Below, piece after piece: positions 35,345 through 44,312 of a stretch of 64,000 nucleotides of DNA. The stretch's first letter is position 1. Every line of letters starts with the position of its first letter. The DNA comes from Amycolatopsis sulphurea (lineage in GTDB: Bacteria > Actinomycetota > Actinomycetes > Mycobacteriales > Pseudonocardiaceae), in contig NZ_PDJK01000002.1 of NCBI RefSeq assembly GCF_002564045.1, positions 2,604,001 to 2,668,000 of the forward strand. The letters are read 5' to 3'. The notes beneath the pieces are model-generated. The model was given only the letters and a program-made list of their open reading frames with translations, was not told the DNA's origin and ran no database searches. A program made the position numbers and the translations under genes.

Positions 35345-36730
35345 ATGAGCACGTTGACCGGCGAACTGTGCCGGATCACGGTGTACGGGCCGCAGGGCCG
35401 GGCGGACCTCGCGGTGCCGATGTCGGTGCCATTGACCAGCCTGCTGCCGGTGCTGCTGCAGCACACCGGCGGTCCGGTGGAGCTGGGTGACTCGTGGGTC
35501 CTGCAGCGCCTGGGCGAACCGCCGCTGGACGCGGCCGGCACCCCGGAGTCGCTCGACTGGAAGGAGGGCGAGGAATTCCACCTGCGCCCTCGCGAGGATC
35601 CCCTGCCGGAGCTGGACTTCGACGACATCGCGGACGGGATGGCCACCGCGGTGAGCAGGCAGCCCGGCCGCTGGCGCCCGGAGTTCAACCGCAGCCTGTT
35701 CCTCGGCTTCGCGATCTTCTCCCTGGTGGTGCTGGCCAGGGCGCTGGTCTATCCGGGTTCGGACGGGCTGACCGCGATCGGCGGCGGGATGGTCTCGCTT
35801 GCGCTGCTCGTCGCGACCGTGGGCACCGCGGTCCGCTCCGAGGACAGCGCACTGCTGACCCTGCTGGGGCTCGGCGGCTGCGGATTCGCGTTCCTGTCCG
35901 GCGCGGTCGCGGTGGCCGGCCCCGGACCGGCGTTCGACCTGCAGGGCGCGCCGATCCTGACCGGGTGCCTGACCTTCGCGCTGGCCGGCGGCCTGCTGAT
36001 CGGCGGCCGGGCGGCGTGGTCGCCGTCCATCCCGTTCGTGCCCTTCGGCACGGTCGTGGCGACCGGTGTGGGCGGTGCGCTCACCCTGTGGCTGCACCTC
36101 GGCCTTGAGCTGACCACCGTGCAGACGGCCGGGCTGGTCACCTTCGTGCTGGTCGGGTTCATGGTGTTCGCGCCGCGGGTCGGCATCCGGTTCGCCCGTA
36201 TCCGCGGGCCGCAGCTGCCGCGTTCGGCGGGCGAGCTGCAGTACGACATCGAACCGGCCCCGGCCGAGCAGATGGTGCGCCAGACCAGATACGCCGACGG
36301 TTACCTGACCATCGCCTGCATCGCCGCCACGGTGCTGTTCACCGCGTGCTTCCCGTTCCTTGTGGACGGTGGGCTGTTCCCGGCGATCATGGGCGGGCTG
36401 GTGACCGCCGCGGTGCTGATGCGTTCCCGGGCGCTGCTCGGCGTGTGGCAGCGGGTGCCGCTCTCGGTGGCCGGCACGATCGGGCTGGTGCTGGGCGGGC
36501 TTTCCCTGATCGAGCCGCTGGCGCCGCAGTGGCGCGGGATCTGCCTGGCCGGCCTGTGCGTGGTGTTCTTCTTCCTGCTGCTGGCCATGTTGCGGCCACC
36601 GCCGCGGCGGCTGCTGCCGATCTGGGGGCATCTGGCGAACTGGCTGGAAACGCTCAGCGCGGTGGCGATGATCCCGATCCTGCTGCAGTTGTTCGGCGTC
36701 TACTCGTGGGCCATCGGGCTCACCGACTGA
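35345..36730 (+). CDS. eccD: Type VII secretion membrane protein EccD
   Basis: A 461-residue integral membrane protein. The first 90 residues form a ubiquitin-like (YukD-type) domain (CRITVYGPQGRADLAVPMSV). The rest contains about eleven hydrophobic helices, the EccD pattern; in known ESX complexes two EccD copies form a membrane vestibule per EccC. It starts at ATG 35345, 17 bases after the eccC stop, with an intervening 15-base mini-frame of no apparent use. The next gene is the shortened EccB. Confidence 0.93.
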   Translation: MSTLTGELCRITVYGPQGRADLAVPMSVPLTSLLPVLLQHTGGPVELGDSWVLQRLGEPPLDAAGTPESLDWKEGEEFHLRPREDPLPELDFDDIADGMATAVSRQPGRWRPEFNRSLFLGFAIFSLVVLARALVYPGSDGLTAIGGGMVSLALLVATVGTAVRSEDSALLTLLGLGGCGFAFLSGAVAVAGPGPAFDLQGAPILTGCLTFALAGGLLIGGRAAWSPSIPFVPFGTVVATGVGGALTLWLHLGLELTTVQTAGLVTFVLVGFMVFAPRVGIRFARIRGPQLPRSAGELQYDIEPAPAEQMVRQTRYADGYLTIACIAATVLFTACFPFLVDGGLFPAIMGGLVTAAVLMRSRALLGVWQRVPLSVAGTIGLVLGGLSLIEPLAPQWRGICLAGLCVVFFFLLLAMLRPPPRRLLPIWGHLANWLETLSAVAMIPILLQLFGVYSWAIGLTD

Positions 36731-36751
36731 GCGAAAGGATGAGGTGATCCG

Positions 36752-36991
36752 GTGCAGACGCAAAAGGACCACGTCGAGGCGTACTCGTTCCTGATCGGAC
36801 GGATGACCTCGGCACTGGTGCTCGGCGACCCGAGCCACCTGGACGTGCCTGCCAGGCGGGCCTGGATTGGTCTGCTGGTCGGGCTGCTGCTCGGCCTGCT
36901 GATCGCGGTCGGGTTCTTCATCTACGGGCTGATCGCGCACCACACCGGTTCGGCGCCGGCTCCGGCGCCGAATCCCGGCCACGCGATCTGA
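36752..36991 (+). CDS. Minimal EccB: cytoplasmic anchor and membrane helix only
   Basis: A 79-residue protein. Residues 1-35 (QTQKDHVEAYSFLIGRMTS, ALVLGDPSHLDVPARRAW) match the conserved N-terminus of EccB almost word for word. Residues 36-62 are the single membrane helix (GLLVGLLLGLLIAVGFFIYGL), and the tail is 17 Pro/Ala/Gly residues. Full-length EccB is about 480-500 residues with a large periplasmic domain, which is absent here. The stop is followed directly by the next gene's ribosome site, and the downstream gene is not its missing part. Either this is a deliberate minimal anchor or the periplasmic domain is encoded elsewhere. Confidence 0.88.
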   Translation: MQTQKDHVEAYSFLIGRMTSALVLGDPSHLDVPARRAWIGLLVGLLLGLLIAVGFFIYGLIAHHTGSAPAPAPNPGHAI

Positions 36992-37007
36992 GCGGAGGGA
37001 AGTGACC

Positions 37008-39680
37008 ATGGAACTGTCCACGGCGCGACGGAGCGGCGACCAGCCGCGTCCCGAACTGGGCAAGAAGACCGTGGGCAACGCGCTGGTGGTGCACCTCGCG
37101 GAGGGGATGACCGGGGAGGCGCAGGCGCTGGCCCTTGGCGTCGCCGAGGACACCGAGCACGATCTGGTGGTCGTGGACCTGCCGGTGGACTCGCCGATCT
37201 CGATGTGGGAGTCGGTGGCCAAGGCCCTGCCGCGGCGCCGCCGCGGGGTACGGCTGGTGATCGGCGGCCGTTCGCGCGAGACCACCGCGCTGGCCGGGCA
37301 GTGGCTGGCCGAGCGGCTCAACCGTCCGGTGCTCGCGCCGGACGGCTCGGTCATTCCCAGCGCGGGCGGCGCGTTGTTCGTCCATTCCGGACGCGGCAGC
37401 GGCTGGGTGCGCTTCCGGCCGGGCCGCCCGCCCGCCTGGGAGGCCAAGCGGTTTCCGCGCCCGGCGTGGGATTCCGGGATCACCGCCGAGCTGACCTCGA
37501 CGAGTTCGCGGGGCGTGGCCGAACCGCTGCCGGGTGGGCTCTGGGTCCGTCCGGTCGGGTTCGACGCACCGCAGCGGCACCATCGCCGCGCGCTGATCGC
37601 CGGGATGCCCGCCCAGCACGACACGATGACCATCGTGCTCGGCTGCCCCGGTTGTCCGCCGCTGACTCTGGACGACGCGGCCCGGCTGTGGGTGCGGCTG
37701 CCCGAGCAGGTGCGGGCCAAGGCCCGCTTCGTGCAGTACGGGCCGATGTCGGTGCCCGCGGAGAGCACGCTCGGGCAGGCGCTGGCCGATCTGCTCGGCA
37801 AGCCGGTCGCCTTCTACGCCGGGGTGCCGGTCGGCTCCCCGCAGCGGCCCACCCTGCAGACGGTGCTGTTCGACGGCACGCTCGGCTGGCGTCCGTTCGC
37901 GGGGGAACTCGGCTACCAGCCTCGGGAATCCGCCGAGGCACCCGCGCCGGTGCCGGAGCTGCTCGCGCACCGGCCGCCGATGCACGGGCTGGAGGAGGTC
38001 GCGCCGTCCGTCTACTGGTACGCGCCGGACGCGGTGATCGAGGTCGTGCAGTCCGGGCTGCTGGTGCGTCCGCCGCAGGACGGCCCGAACACCGTCGCGG
38101 TCCGAGGGGCCGCGCTCGACGCCGCGGTGCACAACCTCACCTTCGACGCGGTCGATCCGCAGTCCGCGCCCCGGATGCGGTTGCTGGCCGAGGATCTGCT
38201 GGGCCGCCTGGACGAGCAGACCCGGCGGCTGAGCCGGGTGCTGCCGGCCGCGGCCCTGCTCGCCGAGCGGGCTCGTCCGCAGGTCACCACCCGGGCGCTC
38301 GCCGAGATCGAGGCGGGCAACCCGGCCCGGCCTGCCGCCCGGCAGGCCGGCGGGGAAAGCCCGGCCCAGCCCGCTCCTTACCGGCCGGCGACGCCTGTGG
38401 CCGCCTACCAGCCCGCCGCGCCATCGGCGCTGGGCATCGCCTCTCCGGCGGACGTGCCCGGTGCTGCCGCGGTGCCGATGCGCCGGGTCGCCCCGGCGGA
38501 CCTGGGCGACGCGGGGCCGGCCGCTCCGCCTCGCGAAGCCCCCTCCGCCGTGCCCCCTGCCCCGGTCGGCATGCCCACGGCCGCCGCGACCGGAATCTCC
38601 ACCGTTTCCGAGCCCGCACCGCCTGCGGAGATCCCGACCGTCTCCGCGGCCGGTCCCGCCGCGCCGGAGTCCACTGTGGACTCTTCGCTCGCTCGGCGGC
38701 TGAACCCGGGGGCGGGCGTGCCCCCGGCTTCGATGGACGCGCCGGGCACGATCACCTCCGCGCGGCCGCCCACGCCGGCCGCCTCGGAACCCGCGGCGGG
38801 TTCCCCGCCGGTCGCCTCGGAATCCGCGCCGGAGGCCGAAGCCGAGCCCGCGAAGGTCCCGGCACAGCTGAGCTTCCAGACGACCCCGGGTGCGGAGGCG
38901 ACCGCCCTGCTGCCCAAGCGCGGGGTCGACAAGGAACGCCAGTGGCTGCGCAAATCGCTCGGCGCGGAATACGGCCTGATGTCGAACTCGGTGGCGCGGG
39001 TCCTTTCCGAGCACCCGGGATTCCAGGGCGTGCTGTCCACTTCGTCCTCGGCCGAGGTGCTCACCGACGCGGTCGCCGTGCAGTTGTACCTCTCCCTCAA
39101 GGGCGCCTCCATCGACGCCGGCCTGCGCGGCGGGGTGAACGGCCCGCACGTGCCGGTCGCCCGGTGCGTGGTGTCCGGGCTGAGCCGGCTGCCCTCGCAC
39201 CGCGGCACCGCCACCTTCGCCACCGAGCTGCCCGCCACCGCGTGGCCGCTGCTGGACGGGCGGAAAGTGCTGACCGAGTGGGGATTCCTGAACGCGCTGA
39301 CCAAGCCGTCGTCCGCAGTGGACGGTGACACCGACGTGCTGGTGTGGTCGATCACCGGGCGCCGCACCAAATTGCTGGAGCCGGCCGAAGGCGGAGTGGC
39401 GAACCGGGTGCTGTTCGTCCCGGGCACCAGCTTCAAGGTGCTCGTGGCGCGTCAACCGGCCGAGGGCGCGCGCGGCATGGTGCTGCTGCGGGAGCTGACC
39501 GCGAGCGAGATCGACGAGTCCGGCCGGGTGGCCGGCGACCGGGCCTCGCTGGACGAACTGGCCATGAACTCGCTCCGGCGCACGCTGGAGAACTGGGCGG
39601 AGGCGGGCGAGGAGCTGGCCCGCACGGTGATGGACAAGCAGGCGGCGGAGCGGTTCGGCGCGCTCCCGGGCCTGGCCTGA
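37008..39680 (+). CDS. Type VII locus protein with degenerate caspase-like and ADP-ribosyltransferase-like regions
   Basis: An 890-residue protein without signal or membrane helices. ATG 37008 has GGAGGG eight bases upstream; GTG 37002 is an alternative start. Residues 20-130 ([44 protein letters not shown]) resemble the back half of caspase-like domains in actinobacterial toxins, without His/Cys. Residues 430-620 are a Pro/Ala linker. The C-terminus resembles an ADP-ribosyltransferase fold ([37 protein letters not shown]). The catalytic Glu expected just before VLF is replaced (ANR), so it is probably inactive. It may be a structural or chaperone component. Both comparisons are by pattern and remain uncertain. 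Confidence 0.7.
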   Translation: MELSTARRSGDQPRPELGKKTVGNALVVHLAEGMTGEAQALALGVAEDTEHDLVVVDLPVDSPISMWESVAKALPRRRRGVRLVIGGRSRETTALAGQWLAERLNRPVLAPDGSVIPSAGGALFVHSGRGSGWVRFRPGRPPAWEAKRFPRPAWDSGITAELTSTSSRGVAEPLPGGLWVRPVGFDAPQRHHRRALIAGMPAQHDTMTIVLGCPGCPPLTLDDAARLWVRLPEQVRAKARFVQYGPMSVPAESTLGQALADLLGKPVAFYAGVPVGSPQRPTLQTVLFDGTLGWRPFAGELGYQPRESAEAPAPVPELLAHRPPMHGLEEVAPSVYWYAPDAVIEVVQSGLLVRPPQDGPNTVAVRGAALDAAVHNLTFDAVDPQSAPRMRLLAEDLLGRLDEQTRRLSRVLPAAALLAERARPQVTTRALAEIEAGNPARPAARQAGGESPAQPAPYRPATPVAAYQPAAPSALGIASPADVPGAAAVPMRRVAPADLGDAGPAAPPREAPSAVPPAPVGMPTAAATGISTVSEPAPPAEIPTVSAAGPAAPESTVDSSLARRLNPGAGVPPASMDAPGTITSARPPTPAASEPAAGSPPVASESAPEAEAEPAKVPAQLSFQTTPGAEATALLPKRGVDKERQWLRKSLGAEYGLMSNSVARVLSEHPGFQGVLSTSSSAEVLTDAVAVQLYLSLKGASIDAGLRGGVNGPHVPVARCVVSGLSRLPSHRGTATFATELPATAWPLLDGRKVLTEWGFLNALTKPSSAVDGDTDVLVWSITGRRTKLLEPAEGGVANRVLFVPGTSFKVLVARQPAEGARGMVLLRELTASEIDESGRVAGDRASLDELAMNSLRRTLENWAEAGEELARTVMDKQAAERFGALPGLA

Positions 39681-39699
39681 GGGTGGAGAGGCGGAAACG

Positions 39700-42600
39700 A
39701 TGAACCGACAGCTGCTCGTGGTGGCCGGCGACCGGCCGGGTGCGTTCGCGACCATCGGCGCGGCGCTGGCCAAGGCGCAACCGGGCGCGACGATCAGCGT
39801 GCACCCAGGCCGGTACGAGGAAAACCTTGTGGTGAACCAGATGGTCTCCCTGGTCGCCGAACAGGGACCGGGCACGGTGGAGGTCGTCGCGAACACGGGC
39901 AGCGTGCTCGTCGCGAACGCCGAAGCGGTGCAGCTGAGCGGGTTCACCCTGACCGGCACCGATGATCAGCTGGTCACCGTCGACGTGGTGCGCGGTGAGG
40001 CGGCGCTGGACGAGTGCCGGGTCTCCGGGACTTCGTGGGCGACGCTGCTCGCGCGGCTGGAAGGCTCCCTGGCGTTGCGCGGGTGCACGGTGACCAGTAC
40101 CGGCGGTGCCGGGGCCGTGCTCGCGTCGCCGGCGCAGTCGACCATCGAGGACACCGAGATCGTGGACGCCGCCTCGTCCGGGATCGTGGTCGCCGAGGCC
40201 GGTTCGGTGATCCTGCGGCGGTGCGCGGTGCATGGCGCGGCGGGCAACGGGATCTGCGTCAACGGCGAAGCGGTCGCGGTCGTCGAGCAGTGCGAGATCG
40301 TCGGCGCGCAGAAGCCGGCCATGGTGGTGGAGCAGCAGGGCCGCGCGACGATCACCGGACTGACCGTCCGGGACAGTGCGAACGTCGACCTGTATGTGAC
40401 CAGCCAGGCCCGGGTCTCCGTGGCCTCCTCGCAGTTCCGGTCGGCGGCGATGCAGGCCGTGCACGTGGCCGCCTCGGGCGCGCCGCTGCTGCGGGAGTGC
40501 GTGTTCGCCGATGCCGGGGTGAATGCCTTGCAGGCCACCGGGTCGGCGGCGCCGCAGTTCGTGGACTGCACCTTCGAGGGCTCGCCGACCACGATCCTGA
40601 TCGACGATCAGGCCCGGCCGCGATTCGAACGGGTGACCGTGCGCGGTTCCACGCGGACCGCGATCGCCGTCGACGGGGAGTCCACGGTCACCATCGGCGG
40701 TCTCCGGATGACGCCGGGCAGCGGCGCCGGTATAGTCCTTTCCGGACGGTCCACTCTGGATCTCGCGGACGCCGCGATCGAAACCGGCCGGGAGAGTGGT
40801 GTGCAGGTCACCGACGAAGCCCGGCTGAGCGTGACCGACCTCCGGATCACCTCGACCGCGGACAAGGCGTTGTCGCTGGCCTCCGCCGCCTCGTCCGCGG
40901 CGAAGTCCGTGCTGGTGCGCGGTGGCGGGCTGCTCGTCGCCGGTACCGGGGAAACCTCGTTGCGCGACTGTGAAATCGTCGAGTCCGCCACCGACGGCAT
41001 CACGGTCGCCGCGGGTGCGGTGCTCACCGCTTCGCGGTGCCGGGTGCGCGGCGCGCGCGGCAACGGCGTGCACGTCGGCGCGCGGGCCTCGTTCACCGAA
41101 TGCGAGATCCTCGGCGTCGGTCAGGACGGCTTCCACGTCGAGACGGCCGAGCCGGTCAGCATCCGCGACTGCGTGGTCAACGACGCGGGTGGCGAGCCGG
41201 TCGGCGGGAGCGAGCAGCCGGACGTGCAGAACCTCAGCACCGACGCCGAGCCCGCTGCCCCGGCCCCCGCCACCGCCGAGCCGATGGGCGCGCTGGACGG
41301 GTTCGGCACGCTCGAACCGGCGCCCGAGCAGAGCGTGAGCGAAGCGGCGGGCGAGGTCCTCGACGGACCGCTGGGTGATCTCGAGGCGCTGGTCGGGCTG
41401 GCCGGGGTGAAGAAAGAGGTCACCGGCCTGATCAACCTGATCAAGATGTCGCAGATGCGCGAGCGGATGGGCCTGCCGATGCCGCCGATGTCGCGGCATC
41501 TGGTCTTCGCCGGCCCGCCCGGTACCGGTAAGACGACCGTCGCGCGGCTGTACGGCACGGTGCTCGCGGAGCTGGGCATCCTGTCCAAGGGGCACATGAT
41601 CGAAGTCGCCCGGCAGGATCTGGTCGGGCAGTACATCGGTTCCACCGCGATCAAGACCACCGAGGTCGTGGAGAAGGCCATCGGCGGCGTGCTGTTCATC
41701 GACGAGGCGTACACCCTGAGTGCGGCGACCGGTGGATCCGGCCCGGACTTCGGGCAGGAAGCCATCGACGCGCTGATGAAGATCATGGAAGACCAGCGCG
41801 ATTCCCTGGTGGTGATCGTCGCGGGCTACTCCGAGCAGATGGACCGGTTCCTGGAGTCGAACCCCGGTCTGGCGTCGCGGTTCACCCGTACCATCGAATT
41901 CCCGAACTACAGCGTGGACGAGCTGGTCACCATCACCACCGGGCTGACCCGCAAGCACTACTACGAGCTGACCGACGACGCGCTGGGTGCGTTGCGGGAG
42001 TACTTCGAGCGGGTGCCGAAGAACTCCACGTTCGGTAACGGCCGGGTGGCGCGGAAACTGTTCGAGGCGATGGTGAACAACCAGGCCTCCCGGCTCGCTT
42101 TGCGCCCGCCGGCCAAGGATTCCGAGCTGAACCGGCTCACCGCCGAGGACCTGGGCGCCGAGCTGAGGCAGCTGCCGACCGCTGCGGAGTCCGCGGTGGC
42201 GGTGTCGTCCGATCCGGCCGCCGCGGTCGGCACCAGCGCGGGGTGGCAGCGGCTCGGCGGGCTGGTCGGCCAGGCCACCGTGCGGGAGCATGCACAGCAG
42301 ATGCTGATCCGGCTCGGCGAACTCAAGCACCAGCGGCAGCCGTTGGGGCAGTACGCGAACCTGGTGATCAGCGGGGTTCGCGGCTCCGGGCGGTCGGAGT
42401 TCGCGAAGCTGTACGCGCAGAACCTGGCCGAGCTGGGTCTGGTCCCGGTGGGCCAGCTCGTGCACTGCGGGGTCGGCGGCGATCTGTACCCGCGCTGGCC
42501 GGGGCAGGCCGAACACCTGGTGCGCACCGCGATGAACGACGCGAGCGGTGGCGTGCTGGTGGTCGACCTCGACGGGGAGTGGGAGGCCGCCGCGCACACT

Positions 42601-43020
42601 CCCGGCGTGGAGGTGCTGGAGGCCCTGGGCGAGGCGATCGGCCGCCGGCCGGCCGATCCGGTCGTGGTGCTCACCGGCGAATCCCGGCGGGTGGGCAGGC
42701 TGCTCGGGCTGGTGCCCACGCTGCGCGACCTGTTCGCGATCGGCTGGGAGCTCGGCGAGTACACAGTGGACGAGCTGGCCGAGATCGCGGTACGGCTGCT
42801 GGTCCGCCGTGGACACGACGTACCCGACGACGTTCGCGACGCGTTGGCCCATGAACTGGCCGCGTCCGCCGATCACACCGTCCACAACGCACACAAACTT
42901 GCCCGGACGCTCTCGGCCGCTGCGGCATCGCGTACGCTGGCAGCTGCCGACCTGCGTGGAATTCGCCCTTCCGAATCCGGTGCGCTGGCGGTTGGCCAGG
43001 GCCTGGCTTCGGTCGGCTGA
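39700..43020 (+). CDS. Beta-helix / tandem AAA+ ATPase fusion (EccA-like)
   Basis: A 1106-residue cytoplasmic protein. Residues 10-500 are a right-handed parallel beta-helix of about 20 rungs (recurring [12 protein letters not shown] and [17 protein letters not shown] coils). Residues 560-830 are a CbbX/EccA-type AAA+ domain with Walker A GPPGTGKT (605-612), Walker [11 protein letters not shown] and a typical lid ([19 protein letters not shown]). A second AAA+ copy (residues 850-1090) is degenerate: GVRGSGRS has Arg for the Walker Lys, and [10 protein letters not shown] has no catalytic Glu. It replaces the TPR-AAA EccA of ESX systems and probably unloads or unfolds substrates. The gene ends 17 bases before ybaB. 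Confidence 0.88.
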   Translation: MNRQLLVVAGDRPGAFATIGAALAKAQPGATISVHPGRYEENLVVNQMVSLVAEQGPGTVEVVANTGSVLVANAEAVQLSGFTLTGTDDQLVTVDVVRGEAALDECRVSGTSWATLLARLEGSLALRGCTVTSTGGAGAVLASPAQSTIEDTEIVDAASSGIVVAEAGSVILRRCAVHGAAGNGICVNGEAVAVVEQCEIVGAQKPAMVVEQQGRATITGLTVRDSANVDLYVTSQARVSVASSQFRSAAMQAVHVAASGAPLLRECVFADAGVNALQATGSAAPQFVDCTFEGSPTTILIDDQARPRFERVTVRGSTRTAIAVDGESTVTIGGLRMTPGSGAGIVLSGRSTLDLADAAIETGRESGVQVTDEARLSVTDLRITSTADKALSLASAASSAAKSVLVRGGGLLVAGTGETSLRDCEIVESATDGITVAAGAVLTASRCRVRGARGNGVHVGARASFTECEILGVGQDGFHVETAEPVSIRDCVVNDAGGEPVGGSEQPDVQNLSTDAEPAAPAPATAEPMGALDGFGTLEPAPEQSVSEAAGEVLDGPLGDLEALVGLAGVKKEVTGLINLIKMSQMRERMGLPMPPMSRHLVFAGPPGTGKTTVARLYGTVLAELGILSKGHMIEVARQDLVGQYIGSTAIKTTEVVEKAIGGVLFIDEAYTLSAATGGSGPDFGQEAIDALMKIMEDQRDSLVVIVAGYSEQMDRFLESNPGLASRFTRTIEFPNYSVDELVTITTGLTRKHYYELTDDALGALREYFERVPKNSTFGNGRVARKLFEAMVNNQASRLALRPPAKDSELNRLTAEDLGAELRQLPTAAESAVAVSSDPAAAVGTSAGWQRLGGLVGQATVREHAQQMLIRLGELKHQRQPLGQYANLVISGVRGSGRSEFAKLYAQNLAELGLVPVGQLVHCGVGGDLYPRWPGQAEHLVRTAMNDASGGVLVVDLDGEWEAAAHTPGVEVLEALGEAIGRRPADPVVVLTGESRRVGRLLGLVPTLRDLFAIGWELGEYTVDELAEIAVRLLVRRGHDVPDDVRDALAHELAASADHTVHNAHKLARTLSAAAASRTLAAADLRGIRPSESGALAVGQGLASVG

Positions 43021-43037
43021 CCCAGGAGGTATAGACC

Positions 43038-43436
43038 ATGACTTCGCCGCACCGGAAGATGCTGGAAGAGGCGCTCGGCGCCTACCAGCGGCAACAGGAG
43101 AACTACGCGCAGGTCAAAGAGCAGATGGAGAGCATCCGCGGCACCGAGACCTCCCCGCGGCGGGAGGTGAGCGCGACGGTAGGGCGTACCGGCGAGCTGC
43201 TCGAGCTGACCTTCCCGACCAGTGCGTACAAGCGGATGGCGCCGGCCGAGCTGAGTTCGATCATCGTGCGCACCGTCGCGAAGGCCCGGGAGAAGTCCGT
43301 CGCCGCGGCGGCCGAGGCGATGGCCCCGATGCTGCCGCCCGGCTTCTCCGCGCAGGACCTGATGAGCGGCAACGCCGACCCCCGCAAGCTGTTCGCCGGC
43401 CGGGTTCCCGGCTTCGAGGAAGGTGACCGGTCATGA
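43038..43436 (+). CDS. YbaB/EbfC-family nucleoid-associated-like protein
   Basis: A 132-residue protein with the YbaB/EbfC core: a first helix (HRKMLEEALGAYQRQQENYAQVKEQ), three strands (REVSATVGRTGELLELTF) and a long last helix (AELSSIIVRTVAKAREKSVAAAAEAM). E. coli YbaB and Borrelia EbfC bind DNA; copies inside type VII loci may instead be chaperones or local regulators. It starts at ATG 43038 after CAGGAGG, and its stop overlaps the next start as ATGA. Confidence 0.85.
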   Translation: MTSPHRKMLEEALGAYQRQQENYAQVKEQMESIRGTETSPRREVSATVGRTGELLELTFPTSAYKRMAPAELSSIIVRTVAKAREKSVAAAAEAMAPMLPPGFSAQDLMSGNADPRKLFAGRVPGFEEGDRS

Positions 43437-44152
43437 GCGACTCGTTCTTCGTCAACGCCGATGGTCTGGACAACGCGGCCGGTGGTTTCGGGGACAAGGC
43501 GGCCGAAATCGAGCAGCTCTCCTCGGTGATCCGGGCCGCGGTCGAACCCGGCCGCGTCGACCACGCGGCCGGGGACGACAAAGCGGGCCGGTCCTTCAGC
43601 GAGAACCACCTGAGCGCGGTGACGCCCATCTTCACCGGGATCGCCGCCTGGGCGCAGGCCGTGCAGGGGATCGAGGAAGCGGTCCGGAAGATGGCCTCGG
43701 AGTTCCGCGAGACCGATGAGAACGCCAACAGGGTGTCGAAGGAATTCCACGACCAGCTCAACGAGGTGGGCGACGAGGTCAGCAAGGGTCTCAGCAACGG
43801 TGGCGGGAACCAGCAGCCGGAGCAGACCGGCAAGCCGAAGCACCACCTGGAAGGGAACAACTCCCACAACCAGCCGGGGCAGATGCCGAGCACCCTGATG
43901 CCGGAATTCCGTCACGACAACGGGGATCACAACAACGGCAAGCAGGACAGCGGTAATCAGGACAACGGCAACCAGGGTGGCGGCAACCCGCCGCCGCCGG
44001 CGTTCAACCGGTCCGTGCTCGACCAGGGGGCCGAGGGTCAGCAGCCGCATTTCGTGAAGAGCGAGCGTCCGGGGGACAGCACCGAGGAGGAGCGTATTTA
44101 CCGGGATCAGGCCCCGGCGCAGCCGGATTCTATTCCGTCGTCGCCGACGTAG
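43433..44152 (+). CDS. EspC/WXG100-like secretion-associated protein
   Basis: A 239-residue protein overlapping the preceding gene by four bases (ATGA). Residues 1-110 are amphipathic helices (FFVNADGLDNAAGGFGDKA, AWAQAVQGIEEAVRKMASEF) resembling the DUF2580/EspC and WXG100-like folds but without a WXG turn. The remainder is hydrophilic and Asn/Gln/Gly/His-rich (DNGDHNNGKQDSGNQDNGNQ). No membrane segment is present. By position it is a likely partner or chaperone of the giant protein encoded next, but that is inference. Confidence 0.75.
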   Translation: MSDSFFVNADGLDNAAGGFGDKAAEIEQLSSVIRAAVEPGRVDHAAGDDKAGRSFSENHLSAVTPIFTGIAAWAQAVQGIEEAVRKMASEFRETDENANRVSKEFHDQLNEVGDEVSKGLSNGGGNQQPEQTGKPKHHLEGNNSHNQPGQMPSTLMPEFRHDNGDHNNGKQDSGNQDNGNQGGGNPPPPAFNRSVLDQGAEGQQPHFVKSERPGDSTEEERIYRDQAPAQPDSIPSSPT

Positions 44153-44222
44153 CGGAGTGTGCCCGGTCAGGAAACCGTCCCGGCTCTCGCCCACCCAGTC
44201 GTGGGTTATCAAGGAGGAGGAG

Positions 44223-44267
44223 GTGGTGCGTCCCGAAGGCGATGCGCCACCTCCGTCGCAGCACTGA
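44223..44267 (+). other. Possible 14-residue upstream ORF before the giant gene
   Basis: AAGGAGGAGGAGG, an extreme Shine-Dalgarno, is followed by GTG GTG and a short frame ending at TGA 44265-44267. The region can also fold (GGAGGTGG with CCACCTCC). The giant gene's own start lies 46 bases beyond. It may be a regulatory leader, or just a strong fortuitous ribosome site. Confidence 0.3.
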
Positions 44268-44312
44268 GGCTGACCGCTATTCGGTCGGTGGCACGGAGGA
44301 GGTGAACCCGCG

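Noticed and set aside
36752..39680. Possible frameshifted or split eccB, with the periplasmic part in the next gene
   Set aside because: The downstream 890-residue protein has no EccB-like periplasmic repeats, no continuation of the frame and its own ribosome site. The short gene ends in a clean stop with a Pro/Ala tail.
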